Assembly: GCA_023362775.1 (NCBI GenBank)
Contig: JALMGJ010000003.1
Span: 76,927,355 to 76,991,354, forward strand
Origin: Charina bottae
Lineage: Eukaryota > Chordata > Lepidosauria > Squamata > Charinaidae
Length of the DNA stretch: 64,000 nucleotides
Direction: 5' to 3'
In this document: positions 36,001 through 51,000 of the stretch, one piece after another
How positions within the stretch are numbered: the stretch's first letter is position 1
Layout of the letters: every line of letters begins with the position of its first letter
Program-made: the position numbers and the translations under genes
Notes under the pieces: model-generated
The model's database searches: none
What the model saw: the letters and a program-made list of their open reading frames with translations, nothing else
Told to the model about the DNA's origin: nothing

Positions 36001-39000
36001 CGTGACACGACTCGTGACAGTGGTCTCACTCTGGATTTAGTTTTCTTGTCCGAGCAGTGGCAATGTGATCTGAGGGGAGAGTTACATCTTTCCCCATTGT
36101 CATGGTCAGACCACACCCTGGTGACCCTGAGACTCTCTTGTGCTGCCCCATTCCGCAGGGAGGCGGGACCTATTCGATTGGTCCGCCCCCGGAGACTGAT
36201 GGACCCAGTGAGGTTTCAGAAGGAGCTGGGGGTTATTCCCGAGGACTTGCTTCACGGTCCAGTGGAGGTCCTGGCTGCAGCCTGGAACAAGGCAGCAGCC
36301 GGAGCCCTGGACAAGATCGCGCCTATGCGACCTCTCCGGCCCTGTTCGGCCCGTCACTCTCCGTGGTTTACGGAGGAGTTGAGGGCTTTGAAGAGGGTTA
36401 AGAGACGTCTAGAGCACCGCTGGAGAAAGACGAAGACGGAATCTGACCGAACACAATCTAGAGCCGCTGTTAAGGCCTACCTTGTGGCGGTAAGAGCGGC
36501 GAAACGTGAATATTTCTCCGCTCTTATTGCGTCCGCAGAATGCCGTCTGACGGCCCTGTTTAAGATTACAAGATCGCTTTTGGGTCGGGAACAAGGGGAG
36601 ACCCATCTACAGGGCCGATCGGAAGAGTTTTCTGAGCATCTGCAGGACAAAATCGCTCAGATTCATTCCAAGTTGGACTCCAAGCGTGAGACAAGATCTG
36701 GGGAGATGCCAGAGGCTCGTACTTGCCATGTTATCTGGGAGCAGTTTGATCCTGTTGGGCCTGATGAAGTAGACAGGATCCTTGGGATTGTAAATGCCAC
36801 CACATGTCAACTTGACCCATGTCCCTCCTGGCTGGTGAAATCAGCTAGAGAGGTGACATGTGGCTGGGTCCTGGCAATTATAAATTCGTCCTTGAGTGAG
36901 GGGGTGTTCCCGGCTGCCTTTAAGGAGGCACTGGTGCACCCCCTCCTCAAGAAACCATCTTTGGACCCTACTATTCTGGGCAATTTTCACCCAGTCTCCC
37001 ACCTTCCCTTTTTGGGAAAGGTGGTTGAGAAGGTGGTGGTGTTGCAACTCCAGAGGATTCTGGAGGAAACGGATTATCTGGACCCTTTTCAGTCAGGTTT
37101 CAGGCCAGGATATGGGACAGAGACTGCATTGGTCGCGCTTATGGATGATCTCTGGCGAGGGCGGGATGGAGGGAGTGCGTCCATCCTGGCTCTCTTAGAT
37201 CTCTCAGCGGCTTTTGATACCGTCGACCATGGTATACTCTTGGGGCGGCTCAGGGAGTTGGGGGCGGGCGGCGTGGTTTTGCGCTGGTTCACCTCCTTCC
37301 TCCAGGGCCGTTCCCAGTTGGTGTTGATAGGAGAGGAGAGGGCTGACCCGCGACCCCTGTCTTGTGGGGTGCCGCAGGGATCGGTTCTCTCTCCTCTCCT
37401 GTTCAACATCTACATGAAGCCGCTGGGCGAGATCATCCGTCACCACGGGATGAGGTATCACCAATATGCTGATGATACCCAGTTATACATCTCCATCCCG
37501 GGTGAAGTAGGTGATGCGGTCGATGCCCTATCTCAGTGTCTGGAGGCTGTGGGGGTCTGGATGGGGAACAACAGGCTTCAACTGAACCCTGGTAAGACGG
37601 AGTGGCTGTGGATTGATGGCCCCCCTAGATCCGGGAAGTTGTCATCTTTGGTTCTGGGTGGGGTTGCACTACCTCACTCGGATCCAGTGCGGAATCTGGG
37701 GGTCCTCCTGGACTTGCGACTCTTGCTCGAAGAGCAGGTGGCAGTCGTGGCCAGGAGGGCCTTTGCACAACTTCGAGCTGTGCGCCAGTTACGCCCTTTC
37801 CTGGATCAGGAGGCCCTCCGAACAGTCACTCATGCCCTTGTCATCTCCCGCATAGACTACTGTAATGCGCTCTACATGGGGCTACCCCTGAAGAGTATCC
37901 GGAAGCTTCAGCTGGTACAGAATGCGGCGGCGCGAGCAGTTACGGGTGCCATAAGATCGGCACATGTAACACCTCTGCTACGCGAGCTGCATTGGTTGCC
38001 AGTTTGCTTCCGGGTCCAATTCAAGGTGTTGGTGATTACCTTTAAAGCCCTATATGGCATAGGACCAGGGTACCTGAGGGACCGTCTCGTCCCGATAACG
38101 TCAGCCCGCCCCACCCGTGCGTGCAGAGAGGGCATGCTTCGGACCCCCTCAAGAGAATTCCATCTAGCGGGGTCCAGGAGGCATGCCTTCTCTGCGACAG
38201 CGCCCGCCTTATGGAACATCTTGCCCCCGGAGGTGAGACTGGCCCCTTCACTCCTGGCCTTTCGGAAGGCCCTTAAGACCTGGCTCTGCCGCCTGGCCTG
38301 GGACAACGGAGGTGGTAGTGCCTCCTGGGGTTGGCTGGCCCCGTAGCAATATGACTTGTGCTACGGTCCCCAATCCATCTTGGATTTTATTTTATTTTAT
38401 TTTATATTGGATATATTTTTTATATATTTTCTGTCTTGTATGGTTTTAAAAATTTTAAATTTTTAAGTTTTAACTATTGTAACCCACCCAGAGTCCCTTG
38501 TATGGGAGATGGGCGGGGAATAAATTAAATAAATAAATAAAAATGTCCCTTTTAAAATATGTTATCATAAGTGAAAATTAACATAGGAGGAGATGTGTTT
38601 GAAAACTTCTTCAAATATGTTTATTATTTTATTTATTATTTATATTTATATCACCGCCCATCTCCCCCAAAAGGGGGACTCTGTTAAGAGATAGCTGTAA
38701 GGAATATATTACCCTCTTCTTAATGGCTGGCATTTAGACAAAAGTGAATTATTTCCATGTTGATGTAGTAAATTTGCACCAGGCAAGTTAAGTTTTGACA
38801 TGTCTTGTGATGGTTGGCATGACTGTATTACTTTGAAAAAGGGAGTTATTTCTTTCTGCTTCTTCAAAGAAGCCACATGTTTATACTTGAATAAGAATGT
38901 GTCACATAATATATCAAATTGGGCACAACATTATTATTTATTAATCAGTGAAGGGTGAGACCCAGTCTTCCTCTTTCTTGCAGGATCCATGTATGTGGAG

Positions 39001-42000
39001 GACAAGAAGCTGGTTTCAGAGGGGCAGAGAGTGAAGTCTGAAAAAACTTTCCTGTTCCTCCTGCTTCATCTTTGCTTTCCTCCACCCACTATCACTCATC
39101 CTAAATCAGCCAACTCCTCTCTGCTATGGATCTTTCTGAACAGGCTACAGGAGGGAATATCCTGTGCTGACTTGCTTATTTCTTTCTTCTGCAGCAATGC
39201 CTTTCCATTCCCATAACAGTTTTCAGTGTCCCATCCTCTGCTGCATTGAAACATGTACTATTGTACATGTTGCTTTTTGTATGATTTGGACCATGCCTTT
39301 TAAATACTGTATTTAAGACAGATGTCTGGAAAAGCTTTTGGTTATAGGTGATAACGGGGGTATATGTGGAAAACTTTGTATAAGTTGAATTTTTATGAGA
39401 TACTATTTGATCTTCAGTACACAAGCACATTGAAACTACACTTTTCACAACTTTTGTTACAGTTTGTAACTGGGGGGGAAAATGACAAAATCCTGGTGTA
39501 TTAGGGAAAAGGACCCATAAAAACACATTATGGGTGAAAAATCATTTCCATTCTTCATTGAGACCTCCAACTGCATACTGTGTAATCACACGTTATTTAT
39601 TTTATGCTTCAGGATGACTTAACAGCAACTCACCAGACCTTGAGGATATGTCATTCATTTCTGCAGTGTCAAGAGCTCATTGTCAGAGGTCTGTATTGGA
39701 TAAGGTAAGTAAAATGTCTCTTGCTTCTGCTTTGTCAACAAGAAATTAGGAATTATCTTTTGTAGTTTTTAATAATTTGTGAGATCAGAGTTACAGAAAT
39801 ATTAAGAGATCAATGAACTGAAAACTTGCAGTAGAAAAAATGCTGCTTTTATTTTAAAACAAAGAAACAGAAACTTAGCTTGCTTTCTTCAGCCGAAGAG
39901 AAGCATGGCTTAATTAACATAGCTCGAGGCAATTTGCCTCTCCCCACTCACCAACAACATAGTAGTATAGGAGAGAAGTAAACACAAAAGGAAGATTTAC
40001 ATTTTAAAGCTTTTACAATTACAGCTTGGCAGTACCTGAGTGGACAATGTGTGACATGTGACCACTCACCCATTACTTATTTGGAATAGGACCAACAGGT
40101 AACTTTCTGATTGGACAAGCAAACCAGACCTGCAGGCACCGGCTATCAACATTCCTGAGGGGGGAGTTAGCAAGAGTACTTCTGACTCCCACAGGAAAAA
40201 ACCTTTTTAGCCTGACTTTTAAAAAACTAGCTTTCCACATTCGTTCTGAACCATAAAATATATACAACATTATCTACAGTTGGTTAAGATGCCTCAGCCT
40301 TGTAATATCTTAAATATCTTCTGATCAGCCTTGAAATTTTTCATATCTTCTCATCTTCCCAAATAGCTTATAGCATGCATTTCCATACTAGTGTATTGGT
40401 CATGTGTCATATACTGAGGCAGGAAGTACTCTCAACAGCTTGATTAATCTGATGGCTTACTATCGGTGCAGGAGACATCTTCATTGGTAGTCCTCTGTTT
40501 TTCTCCTTTCTCCTATATCTGATTGTCACATGAATGGGATCAGGATTATGTTGGCTTATTCATCCCACACACAAAAGTGCTCTTTCTGGTTCATAATTGT
40601 ACGCATTTCTCCATGAATAGTATCCTGGGACCTGAGCACATACAGTTTCTCTTTCTAGTTGTGAAACTGTTCCAAACCCTCAAATTATGTTGTAATTAAG
40701 CTAGATGAAAAGCTCCCATTGGCTCCAACTGAAGACTTTTTCGAAGCCTAGCTTCTCTGTGGCACACAGACTGACTGGGAACTCTGAAGGGTTCTTGGTT
40801 TCCTACCCAAAAATATCAGTTCCATAGTTCGGAAAGTGCTGTTCAATCCAGTGCTGCCTTAAGAGTCATAAATGGTGTTAGTTTGGAGCACATTTTAACC
40901 ATTTAGAGCATGCTGGCTAGGGAATTCTGGGAGTTGAAGTCCATACTTCTTAGAGTTGCTGAGGTTGAGAAACACTGGTTTAGAGTGTTAAACCCATTGC
41001 AATCCTATCTAAATAGATACAGATTTGCTATAAAATCCACAAACTGGTAGTTTCCTGTTGGATTACCTGGGTTTTCCTTTGAAACAGTTCAGATATATGA
41101 TTATTACCTAGGTTTCATTAGTAAACTCCTACTATGCCTAAGCTGTCATAATGGTCACTTCTAAGTTGTTTGAGCCCATTTCAGATAGTTGGTATTAACC
41201 TTTCAAGTCTTAAAAAGCTTGGAGGCAGGTTACCTGTAGAATTACCTCCTCTCATATATGCTTTCCTGGATTCTAAGATCACCTTGAGAACTCCTTTGGA
41301 TCCTCCTCCCGGAGAAAGTAAGCTCATTGGTTATTAGATAAAGGATCTTTCATCCCAGGAAAGCTCACCAGGTGATCTTCTTACTGCCAGTTTAAGATTT
41401 TTTAATTTTTTTCTTGGTCTTTGTATTTTTATTACATTGAGAGCTTTTTAGATCTTTACAACAAACAGTCCTGTGGCATCTGAAAGTGTAACAAACATGT
41501 TATGATGTAAGTTTCATGGATCACAAATGATTCACAAAAGCATATGCAATAATAAATGTATTGATTTTTGATGTGCCACAAAAGTGTTTGTTGCATTTGC
41601 TGCACACAACTGATACGGCTTTTCCTCTGAAAAGGAGTTAATCTTTATTCCATTGCCCTTTTAGTTTTAATATTTTAATGTTTCATTGTGAATTGCTATC
41701 CAAATGAACTTCATTAGTGGGCAATATAAACACTACAAAGGAATAAACAAATATGGAATGTATAAGCTCAATAGGCAATAAGTAAAAGCATACAGCTGGT
41801 ATGTAAAATAAGGTAATTGATCCATATGGAAGGACTTCTGGCTAGGATTTTGAAGATTTATATAAAATGAATGATAACTCTTAAATCACCTTTTTATTCC
41901 TTCTCAGAAAGACAAGTGTCATGGAAGTTGGAAAACTGATTATATTTGTGCAGATATTCATATTGACCTGAAACCTATAGATGGAAACAGTGGCTAGAAT

Positions 42001-45000
42001 TGTCATTGTTTCCAACATGTCAGGAATTATTTTCTGAATATAAAATGTGGAAATGAGGCAGAGAGATGATCATGTGGCTATTGTGGGAAGCAGTAGCTGA
42101 GCTAAAGGAAACTTCATCCAGAAAACAGACCAGAAACAATTCTCTGTGTATTTTGTGGAGAATCTAGTTAACTATTAATAAAGGCCTTCTAAGAATAGTC
42201 CCTTGGAACTTAAACACAAAAGTGCTTGTGCTAATATTGCAAAAAAGACTTTAGATCGGTGGAAATTTTCCTTGTACTCCTTTTCCATGCAGTATCAATA
42301 GTTCTCTGGCTAAATAGAACTGCTTTAATTGCATATTTATCATAGAACAGCAATGCCAGTGCTCAAAATTGGGCTGAAGATGGTGTCACCTCTTAGCAAC
42401 CACATAGATAGACCTTCTCTTGGATGGTATATCCTCAACCTGGCTTTTTAGGTCTCTCAATGGTACACTGATTGCTGTTGTAATGTAGTTAATCCACCTT
42501 GCTGCTGGTCATCCTCTTCTTCTCTTTCCTTCCATTTTCCATTTTCCCAGCATTATGAACTTCTTAAAGGAGCTGGGTTTTTGCAAAATATGTCCAAAGT
42601 ATGATAATTTGAGCCTGATCATTTGTGCCTCCAGTGAGAACTTTGGTTTGATTTGTTCTATGACTCATTTGTTTGTTTTCTTGGCTGTCCATGATATTCT
42701 CAAAAGATATCTCCAACACCAAAGTTCAATAGCATAAGTACTCTTTCTATCTTGCTTTTTCAGAGTCTGAATTTCACATCCATAAAGCATCACAGGGAAA
42801 ACCATTGTTTGTATTATTCTGATCTTTGTAGGTATAGACATATCTTGGCTTCTGAATAATGGTTAATGTTAATCATGGCTTGAGGGTTTTTTTGATTTAT
42901 TGATTGTTTTTTATGTTGTATGCCACCCAGAATCACACTGCCTGGGCAGCTTTATAAATCTTATAAATAAATATTGACATTCTAATTCTAATAATATTGT
43001 CTATCCTTGTGGTTTTCTTCATAAAATACGGGAGTGATTTACCATTGGCTTCTCCCACATCGTATGAAATTATGCCTTTGCTGTTGTCTGCCTCCAGCAT
43101 TTTCTTACATCGTTGCTGTGTGATGTGGGTGCCTGCTTTAGCTGGACAGCTAGGATGACCTTTACACCTTGAGTGTCCCTACTGGTTAATATACACTCTT
43201 GGGGTACACTCCTGGTGTTCTTAGCTTATCCCTTCCATCTTATCAGTAACTGTAGTCTTTAAAGATATATATTATTTACCTTAAGTGTCAGGGGGTCTGA
43301 ATCACAGTTGGCAAAGAAAAGTATGAGGGTGGTGTTCCACATGTCTTCCTTGTGGTGACACACATAGGCATCTAGTAGGCAACGGGGGGAATTTTTCTTT
43401 TCTTTTCCTTTTAGTTAGTTGGCTTCTCTGTTGTCGAGAGAAGTATTTTTTTACTTGGTAAAATCTGGTCCTATTAATTTTACAGGGAGGAACACAGGCT
43501 TGTACAAGTGATCTGAGGCTGCCAAGCATAAGAGATTGTTCTGTTTCTCTTGTATAGTGGGAGCCTGAAAGTGGAATGCCTGCAGATTCTAGAGAAGAAA
43601 GAAACCATGGTTGCCACACTTCATTGCTTGCAGCAAGAAGAGGTGAACGTCCTGAGGCTGTAAGTGTTGCTCTTCAGTGCATGTGTGATGCTTCTACTAG
43701 CTTGGAATTCTACTGTGCATTACGCAGTAGGAATGGGTCCTGCAGAAAGACTCCTACATTGAGGAAAACGCTTGGAATTATGCATGGGGCTGTTTCGGCT
43801 ATTAGACTAAGAATGTACTTTTTAAGATGTGATGAGCTTCCCTTTTTCATCAGTGTAGAGTGCATTCTGCTTGTACTACTTATTTCTCTTGTGTAGATGT
43901 GCTATATTTTTCTGAGAAAGTGCAAAGGGATTTCTTTCTTCTCACATTGCAGTCTGGATTTGAATTTTTAAAGATATATATATTATGTGGAAACGGGAAC
44001 TGTTGGCTATATGTATTCTGGCAAACTGTTCCTTGATCATTTTAGGGAAAAAAGGTTCTCTTTCATTTGTTTCGACTCAGTAAAGAGTGCAATGTTTTGT
44101 GTGCCACTTTGCACAGGAGAAATTTGGAGCAATGCTCATCTGAGAATTGCTTCAGAATTTCGCTTCCATGTGGTCTAAGGATTTTGACTGGTGACAGATC
44201 AAAAGCAGAGCATTCTTAAAGACTGCAGACTCAGTGAAATCCTCTACACAGACTGTGGTCCTCAGGCAGGTACTTTTTCTATAGCTACACTTGTCTATCA
44301 AAACCATGCACATACAGTATTACCTTTGTGTTTAGCTTGGAACTTATTTTCCTGAGCAGAATATTTTTCCTCACTTTAGTTCAGGCTGGAAGAAGAGAAA
44401 AGCTCCCAAATTCAAAGCGATCACTTTGAGTGTTGCTTGAATGGAAAGTAGCTGGAAGGGTGTGTGACAGGAGGTTGCAACGCTCCAACAGAAACAAAAT
44501 CCCTCATCTCATGACATTTAGCTTTCCATCTTTTTCTCTAGTCTGCATCCTAGAAAATTTTTCTAGCTCCTCCATTTTGCAAAGTTTGTTTTCCTCTAAT
44601 GCATTTTTTGTCAGTAGACATCCTCCTTTAAAAGCTGCTTCTTAGTCACTGGAACAGAAATGCTCAGTCAGTAGCAATTCTCCAAATGTTGATTGTATCC
44701 CCAGAGTTTCTCCACGTTTTGCCTCCAGATTTTCATTTTTAATTTGCCTGAGAGGGATAATGGAAATTAAAATTATGGGTGCAATCTTCTTATCTGCATT
44801 TAATTTAATTTTCAAAATGTTTAAAGTCAAATTCAATCAACATTTGTTTTTTTTTATCCTGGGCCTGCCTGTTTTTAGGGTGCAGACCCCAGGCACATCA
44901 GTTAAAGAAAGGTACAGCCCTTTGCTCAAAAAATGCATTCTTTTCCATCTGATGTGCTAGGATTCCAGCTGTCATCATGCTAATGACCTTTCTGGCTAGG

Positions 45001-48000
45001 AATAATGGAAGTTACAGTCTCAAAATATTGGATGACATTATACTTGAATTATATACTTGAGGCTTTTCTGGCTGGCTCTCATCTCAAAGGGATTAGGAGC
45101 ACTACCTCAATAGATTCAGTTTGTATTCTTCAAGTAGGAAAACTTATTGTGATCTTTAGCATTCTGCTGAGCTCAGCCAAGAAAGACTACTGACTTGTGA
45201 TCCACATTCAGTGTGAGATTGTCCTGGAAATAAAAAAAAGTATTTGTGCTTTTCTGAAATGTATCCAGCTTGCCCTTGTGTCATACATTACTAACTAGCA
45301 AAATGGAAAAGCCTAGAGATCAGATTTTCCATAACCAGAAGCTATTAATGTTTACTAAGTGCATCAAGAGTTGCTGATCTTTATTGCTATCTTGTGCCAA
45401 GACTCTTAAGGACAAAGAGAAGCCCTGGATATAGTTGAGGTGAGAAGGGGGGAAAAGCAACCAGCCTTTCTTGGGAGCACTGGCAGGAAGAGAGGGGTTG
45501 GATTCAGAAGAAACTAAGGTAGTGGCTGTCACTGGTTCGATTTCTTAGGTTCCGTATTACAGAATTCAGCAAGATAGAGAAACCATAAAGATGAAGTCAG
45601 AGAACAGCGCTGCCTTTTTTTTTTTTTTGCTTTGGGCAAATAGGGACAAGAAGACTTACTCCTTATTTTTTTTACTCTGAGAAGATGCCATCATATATCA
45701 GGAAATATACTTGGTGACCTCATATGCTAGGAAATGGCTCAACAAATTGGCATTTCTGGGTTCCCTCACAACTTTGCTGTATTTTTCTGGCTCCCAAATT
45801 CAGCCGTCTCACCTCATTTGTCCCTGTTTTCCTTCTGTTTGCTCTCCGCCTAAAATTCTTACACCTTGGCTTTCCTTTTCCCTCACTTGTATGTATATCC
45901 AAATTTCTTTCCCTGTTGCTTGCAAACAGCAATTAGATGCTCCTGGAAAGGTGGAAGCTCAGCTCCACAGATGGTAGCCAATGCCCACTGCAGCCAAGAG
46001 AGTTAGGCAGGCATTCATTGGCTAGTGCAGTGTTTCTCAGCCTTGGCAACTTTAAGTTGTGTGGACTTTGACTCCCAGAATTTGCCAGCCAACATGGCTG
46101 GCTGGGGAATTCTGGGAGTTGAAGTTCACACATCTTAAAGTTGTCAAGGTTGAGAAACACTGGGCTAGTGAAGTGCACCTCTTTCCCCCTGCATTCTGAA
46201 AACACTTAACAACAGTTCTGTTGGCGGTCTAGGGAAGATTCTTGTATACACTGAATACTTTTTTCTTGTTTTGGTTACTTTGCAAATCTACTGATTGACT
46301 GATTAAAACCGTCTGCCCTTGTTCTTGCTGTTCTTTTCCCATAATAGGTATGAGACTACTGTTGAAGATGGCGAGCTTCCAGAGATGAAAGGTCTGTCTG
46401 AAGTGAAAGCAAGACTTCAAGCTGTAAGTTGCTCCCATTAACCACCTCTTAATAGCACCTGAGAGTGCCCTGTAGTCCCTTTGGTTTCAAAAGAACAGAT
46501 CTCACAGTTTGGGAAAGGTGGGGGTGTGCAGAATGACTGTTTATCCCAGACATGTTAGAAAATAGCATCAGTGATCCCCTGAGTGATGATCATAGCATGA
46601 CTGCAGGAATTGTATTGATGATAAAATCATAGTACATGAGTTTCTGTGCCTGTGCGATTTTTATCAGAGCATCCTGTCAAGCCTTGTGCCAGGGGGAATA
46701 AAGGTAATTGAACATTGTAGAACTTCCAAGTGTCTGCTGGACTTATTTCTTGGAATAAGAAGACATTTTAATAGTGTTGGAAAATTACTGTGGGTAAGTT
46801 TCAGTTTAGTTTGCACTTAGCACATCCCTGTATCCCGATCAGAGCAAGCACACAGACTGCTCAGTTCAGCCAGCAAAAAAAAATATAGCTTGATGTTTGT
46901 TTATTAAACATCAGCAAGTCAAAAAATAACCAGAATAACAGGCAAGTTTGGCCTCGGAGTAAAAAATGAAGCAGGGCAAAGGCTAATAGAGTTTTGTCAA
47001 GAGAACACGCTGGTCATAGCAAACACTCTTTTCCAACAACACAAGAGACGACTCTACACGTGGACATCACCAGATGGTCAATACCGAAATCAGATTGATT
47101 ATATACTTTGCAGCCAACGATGGAGAAGCTCTATACAATCAGCAAAAACAAGACCCGGAGCTGACTGTGGCTCAGATCATGAGCTTCTTATCGCAAAATT
47201 TAGGCTTAAATTGAAGAACGTAGGGAAAACCACTAGACCACTAGTCATGATTTATGACCTAAATCATATCCCTTATGAATATACAGTGGAGGTGAGGAAT
47301 AGATTTAAAGGATTAGATCTGGTAGATAGAGTGCCTGAAGAACTATGGATGGAGGTTCGTAACATTGTACAGGAGGCAGCAACTAAAACCATCCCAAAGA
47401 AAAAGAAATGCAAGAAAGCAAAGTGGCTGACTGATGAAGCTTTACAAATAGCTGAGGAAAGAAGGGAAGCAAAAGGCCAAGGGAGAAAGGGAAAGATATA
47501 ACCAACTGAATGCAGATTTCCAGAGAATAGCAAGGAGAGATAAGAAGGCCTTCTTAAATGAACAATGCAAAGAAATCGAGGAAAACAATAGAATGGGGAA
47601 GACTAGAGATCTCTTCAAGAAAATTGGAGATATCAAGGGAACGTTTTGTGCAAAGATGGGCATGATAAAGGACAAAAAAGGCAGGGACCTAACAGAAGCA
47701 GAAGAGATTAAGAAGAGGTGGCAAGAATACACAGAAGAACTATACAAGAAAGATCTTAATATCCCTGATAAATACGATGGCGTGGTCACTGACCTTGAGC
47801 CAGACATCCTAGAGAGTGAAGTCAAGTGGGCCTTAGGAAGCATTACTAACAACGAAGCTAGCGGAGAAGACAGTATCCCAGCTGAGCTATTTAAAATCCT
47901 AAAAGATGATGCTGTTAAAGTGCTGCACTCAATATGCCAACAAATTTGGAAATCTCAACAGTGGCCACAGGATTGGAAAAGGTCAGTTTACGTTCCAATT

Positions 48001-51000
48001 CCAAAGAAGGGCAATGCCAAAGAATGTTCAAACTACCGTACAATTGCGCTCATTTCACATGCTAGCAAGGTTATGCTCAAAATCCTACAAGCTAGGCTTC
48101 AGCAGTATGTGAACCGAGAACTACCAGAAGTGCAAGCTGGGTTTCGAAGAGGCAGAGGAACTAGAGATCAGATTGCCAACATTCGCTGGATCATGGAAAA
48201 AGCAAGAGAGTTCCAGAAAAACATCTACTTCTGCTTCATTGACTATGCTAAAGCCTTTGATTGTGTGGATCACAACAAACTGTGGTAAAGTCTTAAAGAG
48301 ATGGGAGTACCAGATCACCTTCCTGTCTCCTGAGAAACCTGTATGCGGGTCAAGAAGCAACAGTTAGAACCGGACATGGAACAACCGATTGGTTCAAAAT
48401 TGGGAAAGGAGTACGACAAGGCTGTATATTATCACCCTGCTTATTTAACTTATATGCAGAGTACATCATGAGAAATGCCGGGCTGGATGAATCACAAGCC
48501 GGAGTTAAGATTGCTGGGAGAAATATCAACAACCTCAGATATGCAGACAATACCACCCTAATGGCAGAAAGTGAAGAGGAACTAAAGAGCCTCTTGATGA
48601 GGGTGAAAGAGGAGAGTGCAAAAGCTGGCTTGAAACTCAACATTAAAAAAACTCAGATCATGGCATCTGGTCCCATCACTTCTTGGCAAATAGAAGGGGA
48701 AGAAATGGAAGCAGTGACAGATTTTATTTTCTTGGGCTCCAAGATCACCACAGACGGTGACTGCAGCCATGAAATTAAAAGACGCTTGCTCCTTGGGAGG
48801 AAAGCTATGGCAAACCTAGACAGTATATTAAAAAGCAGAGACATCATCTTGCCGACAAAGGTCCGTATAGTTAAAGCTATGGTTTTTCCAGTAGTAATGT
48901 ATGGCTGTGAGAATTGGACCATAAGGCAGGCTGAGCACCGAAGAATTGATGCTTTCGAACTGTGGTGCTGGAGAAGACTCTTAAGAGTCCCTTGGACTGC
49001 AAGGAGGTCAAACCAGTCAATCCTAAAGGAAATCAACCCTGATTGCTCATTGGAAGGACAGATACTGAAGCTGAAGCTCAAATACTTTGGCCACCTAATG
49101 CGAAGAGAGGACTCCCTGGAAAAGACCCTGATGCTGGGAAAGACTGAAGGCAAAAGGAGAAGGGGACGGCAGAGGATGAGATGGTTAGATAGCATCACCG
49201 ATGTAATGAACATGAATTTGAGTAAACTCCGGGAGACAGTGGAGGACAGGAAGGCCTGGCGTGCTATCGTCCATGAGGTCACGAAGAGTCGGACAAGACT
49301 AAACGACTGAACAACAAAGCATCAAAATGAGTTAATTGGCAAAACAGGAAACGCTTGCACTTTTTTTGCCGGCCACTAGTGTTAAAACCTCATGTCTGAA
49401 AAGTTTTTGCCTGCTGCAGAGATAACTGATTAGTGCATGAAATTCACTGGTGGGCAAACACTTTTTGGTGGGCAAAAAAGGAACAAGAGCCAAACAGGAC
49501 CAAAGGCAGCAAACGCAGGGAGAAACAGACACAAACAACAGGCAAGAGATAAGAAGGCAGAAGAGTTAATAACAACAATCTATATTACAGTGGGGCAAAA
49601 AAGTATTTAGTCAGCCACCAATTGTGCAAGTTCTCCCACTCAAAAAGATGAGAGAGGCCTGTAATTGACATCATAGGTAGACCTCAACTATGAGAGACAA
49701 AATGAGAAAACAAATCCAGACAATCACATTGTCTGATTCGGAAAGAATTTATTTGCAAATTATGGTGGAAAATAAGTATTTGGTCACCTACAAACAAGCA
49801 AGATTTCTGGCTCTCACAGACCTGTAACTTCTTCTTTAAGAGGCTCCTCTGTCCTCCACTCATTACCTGTAGTAATGGCACCTGTTTGAACTTGTTATCA
49901 GTATAAAAGACACCTGTCCACAACCTCAAACAGTCACACTCCAAACTCCACTATGGTGAAGACCAAAGAGCTGTCGAAGGACACCAGAAACAAAATTGTA
50001 GACCTGCACCAGGCTGGGAAGACTGAATCTGCAACAGGCAAGCAGCTTGGTGTGAAGAAATCAACTGTGGGAGCAATAATTAGAAAATGGAAGACATACA
50101 AGACCACTGATAATCTCCCTCGATCTGGGGCTCCACGCAAGATCTCACCCCGTGGGGTCAAAATGATCACAAGAACGGTGAGCAAAAATCCCAGAACCAC
50201 ACGGGGGGACCTAGTGAATGACCTGCAGAGAGCTGGGACCAACGTAACAAAGGCTACCATCAGTAACACACTACGCCGCCAGGGACTCAGATCCTGCAGT
50301 GCCAGACGTGTCCCCCTGCTTAAGCCAGTACATGTCCGGGCCCGTCTGAAGTTTTCTAGAGAGCATTTGGATGATCCAGAAGAGGATTGGGAGAATGTCA
50401 TATGGTCAGATGAAACCAAAGTAGAACTGTTTGGTAGAAACACAACTCGTCGTGTTTGGAGGAGAGAGAATGCTGAGTTGCATCCAAAGAACACCATACC
50501 TACTGTGAAGCATAGGGGTGGCAACATCATGCTTTGGGGCTGTTTCTCTGCAAAGGGACCAGGACGACTGATCCGTGTACAGGAAAGAATGAATGGGGCC
50601 ATGTATCGTGAGATTTTGAGTGCAAACCTCCTTCCATCAGCAAGGGCATTGAAGATGAAACGTGGCTGGGTCTTTCAGCATGACAATGATCCCAAACACA
50701 CCGCCCGGGCAACGAAGGAGTGGCTTCGTAAGAAGCATTTCAAGGTCCTGGAGTGGCCTAGCCAGTCTCCAGATCTCAACCCCATAGAAAACCTTTGGAG
50801 GGAGTTGAAAGTCCGTGTTGCCCAGCGACAGCCCCAAAACATCACTGCTCTAGAGGAGATCTGCATGGAGGAATGGGCCAACATACCAGCAACAGTGTGT
50901 GCCAACCTTGTGAAGACTTACAGAAAACGTTTGACCTCTGTCATTGCCAACAAAGGATATATAACAAAGTATTGAGATGAACTTTTGATATTGACCAAAT

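Larger units (their letters stand above)
34475..38545 (+). mobile_element. Near full-length L2-clade LINE
   Basis: A GC-rich leader (about 34490-35220) is followed by an endonuclease frame, then a reverse transcriptase frame. The 3' end reads CCACCCAGAGTCCCTTG and GATGGGCGGGGAATAAAT, ending in a TAAA-repeat tail. It is about 4 kb long, sense relative to IKBKE. Ends were set by composition, as no clear target duplication was found. Confidence 0.88.
33890..39612 (+). other. IKBKE: IKBKE intron 10 (5.7 kb)
   Basis: Dominated by the L2 LINE at 34475-38545, with an extra L2 tail fragment at 38620-38690 and unique sequence on both sides. Confidence 0.92.
39705..43557 (+). other. IKBKE: IKBKE intron 11
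   Basis: Contains a truncated hAT MITE (40909-40977), an old RTE-like piece (42360-42880) and an L2-like tail (42885-42975). The rest is unique sequence. Confidence 0.9.
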
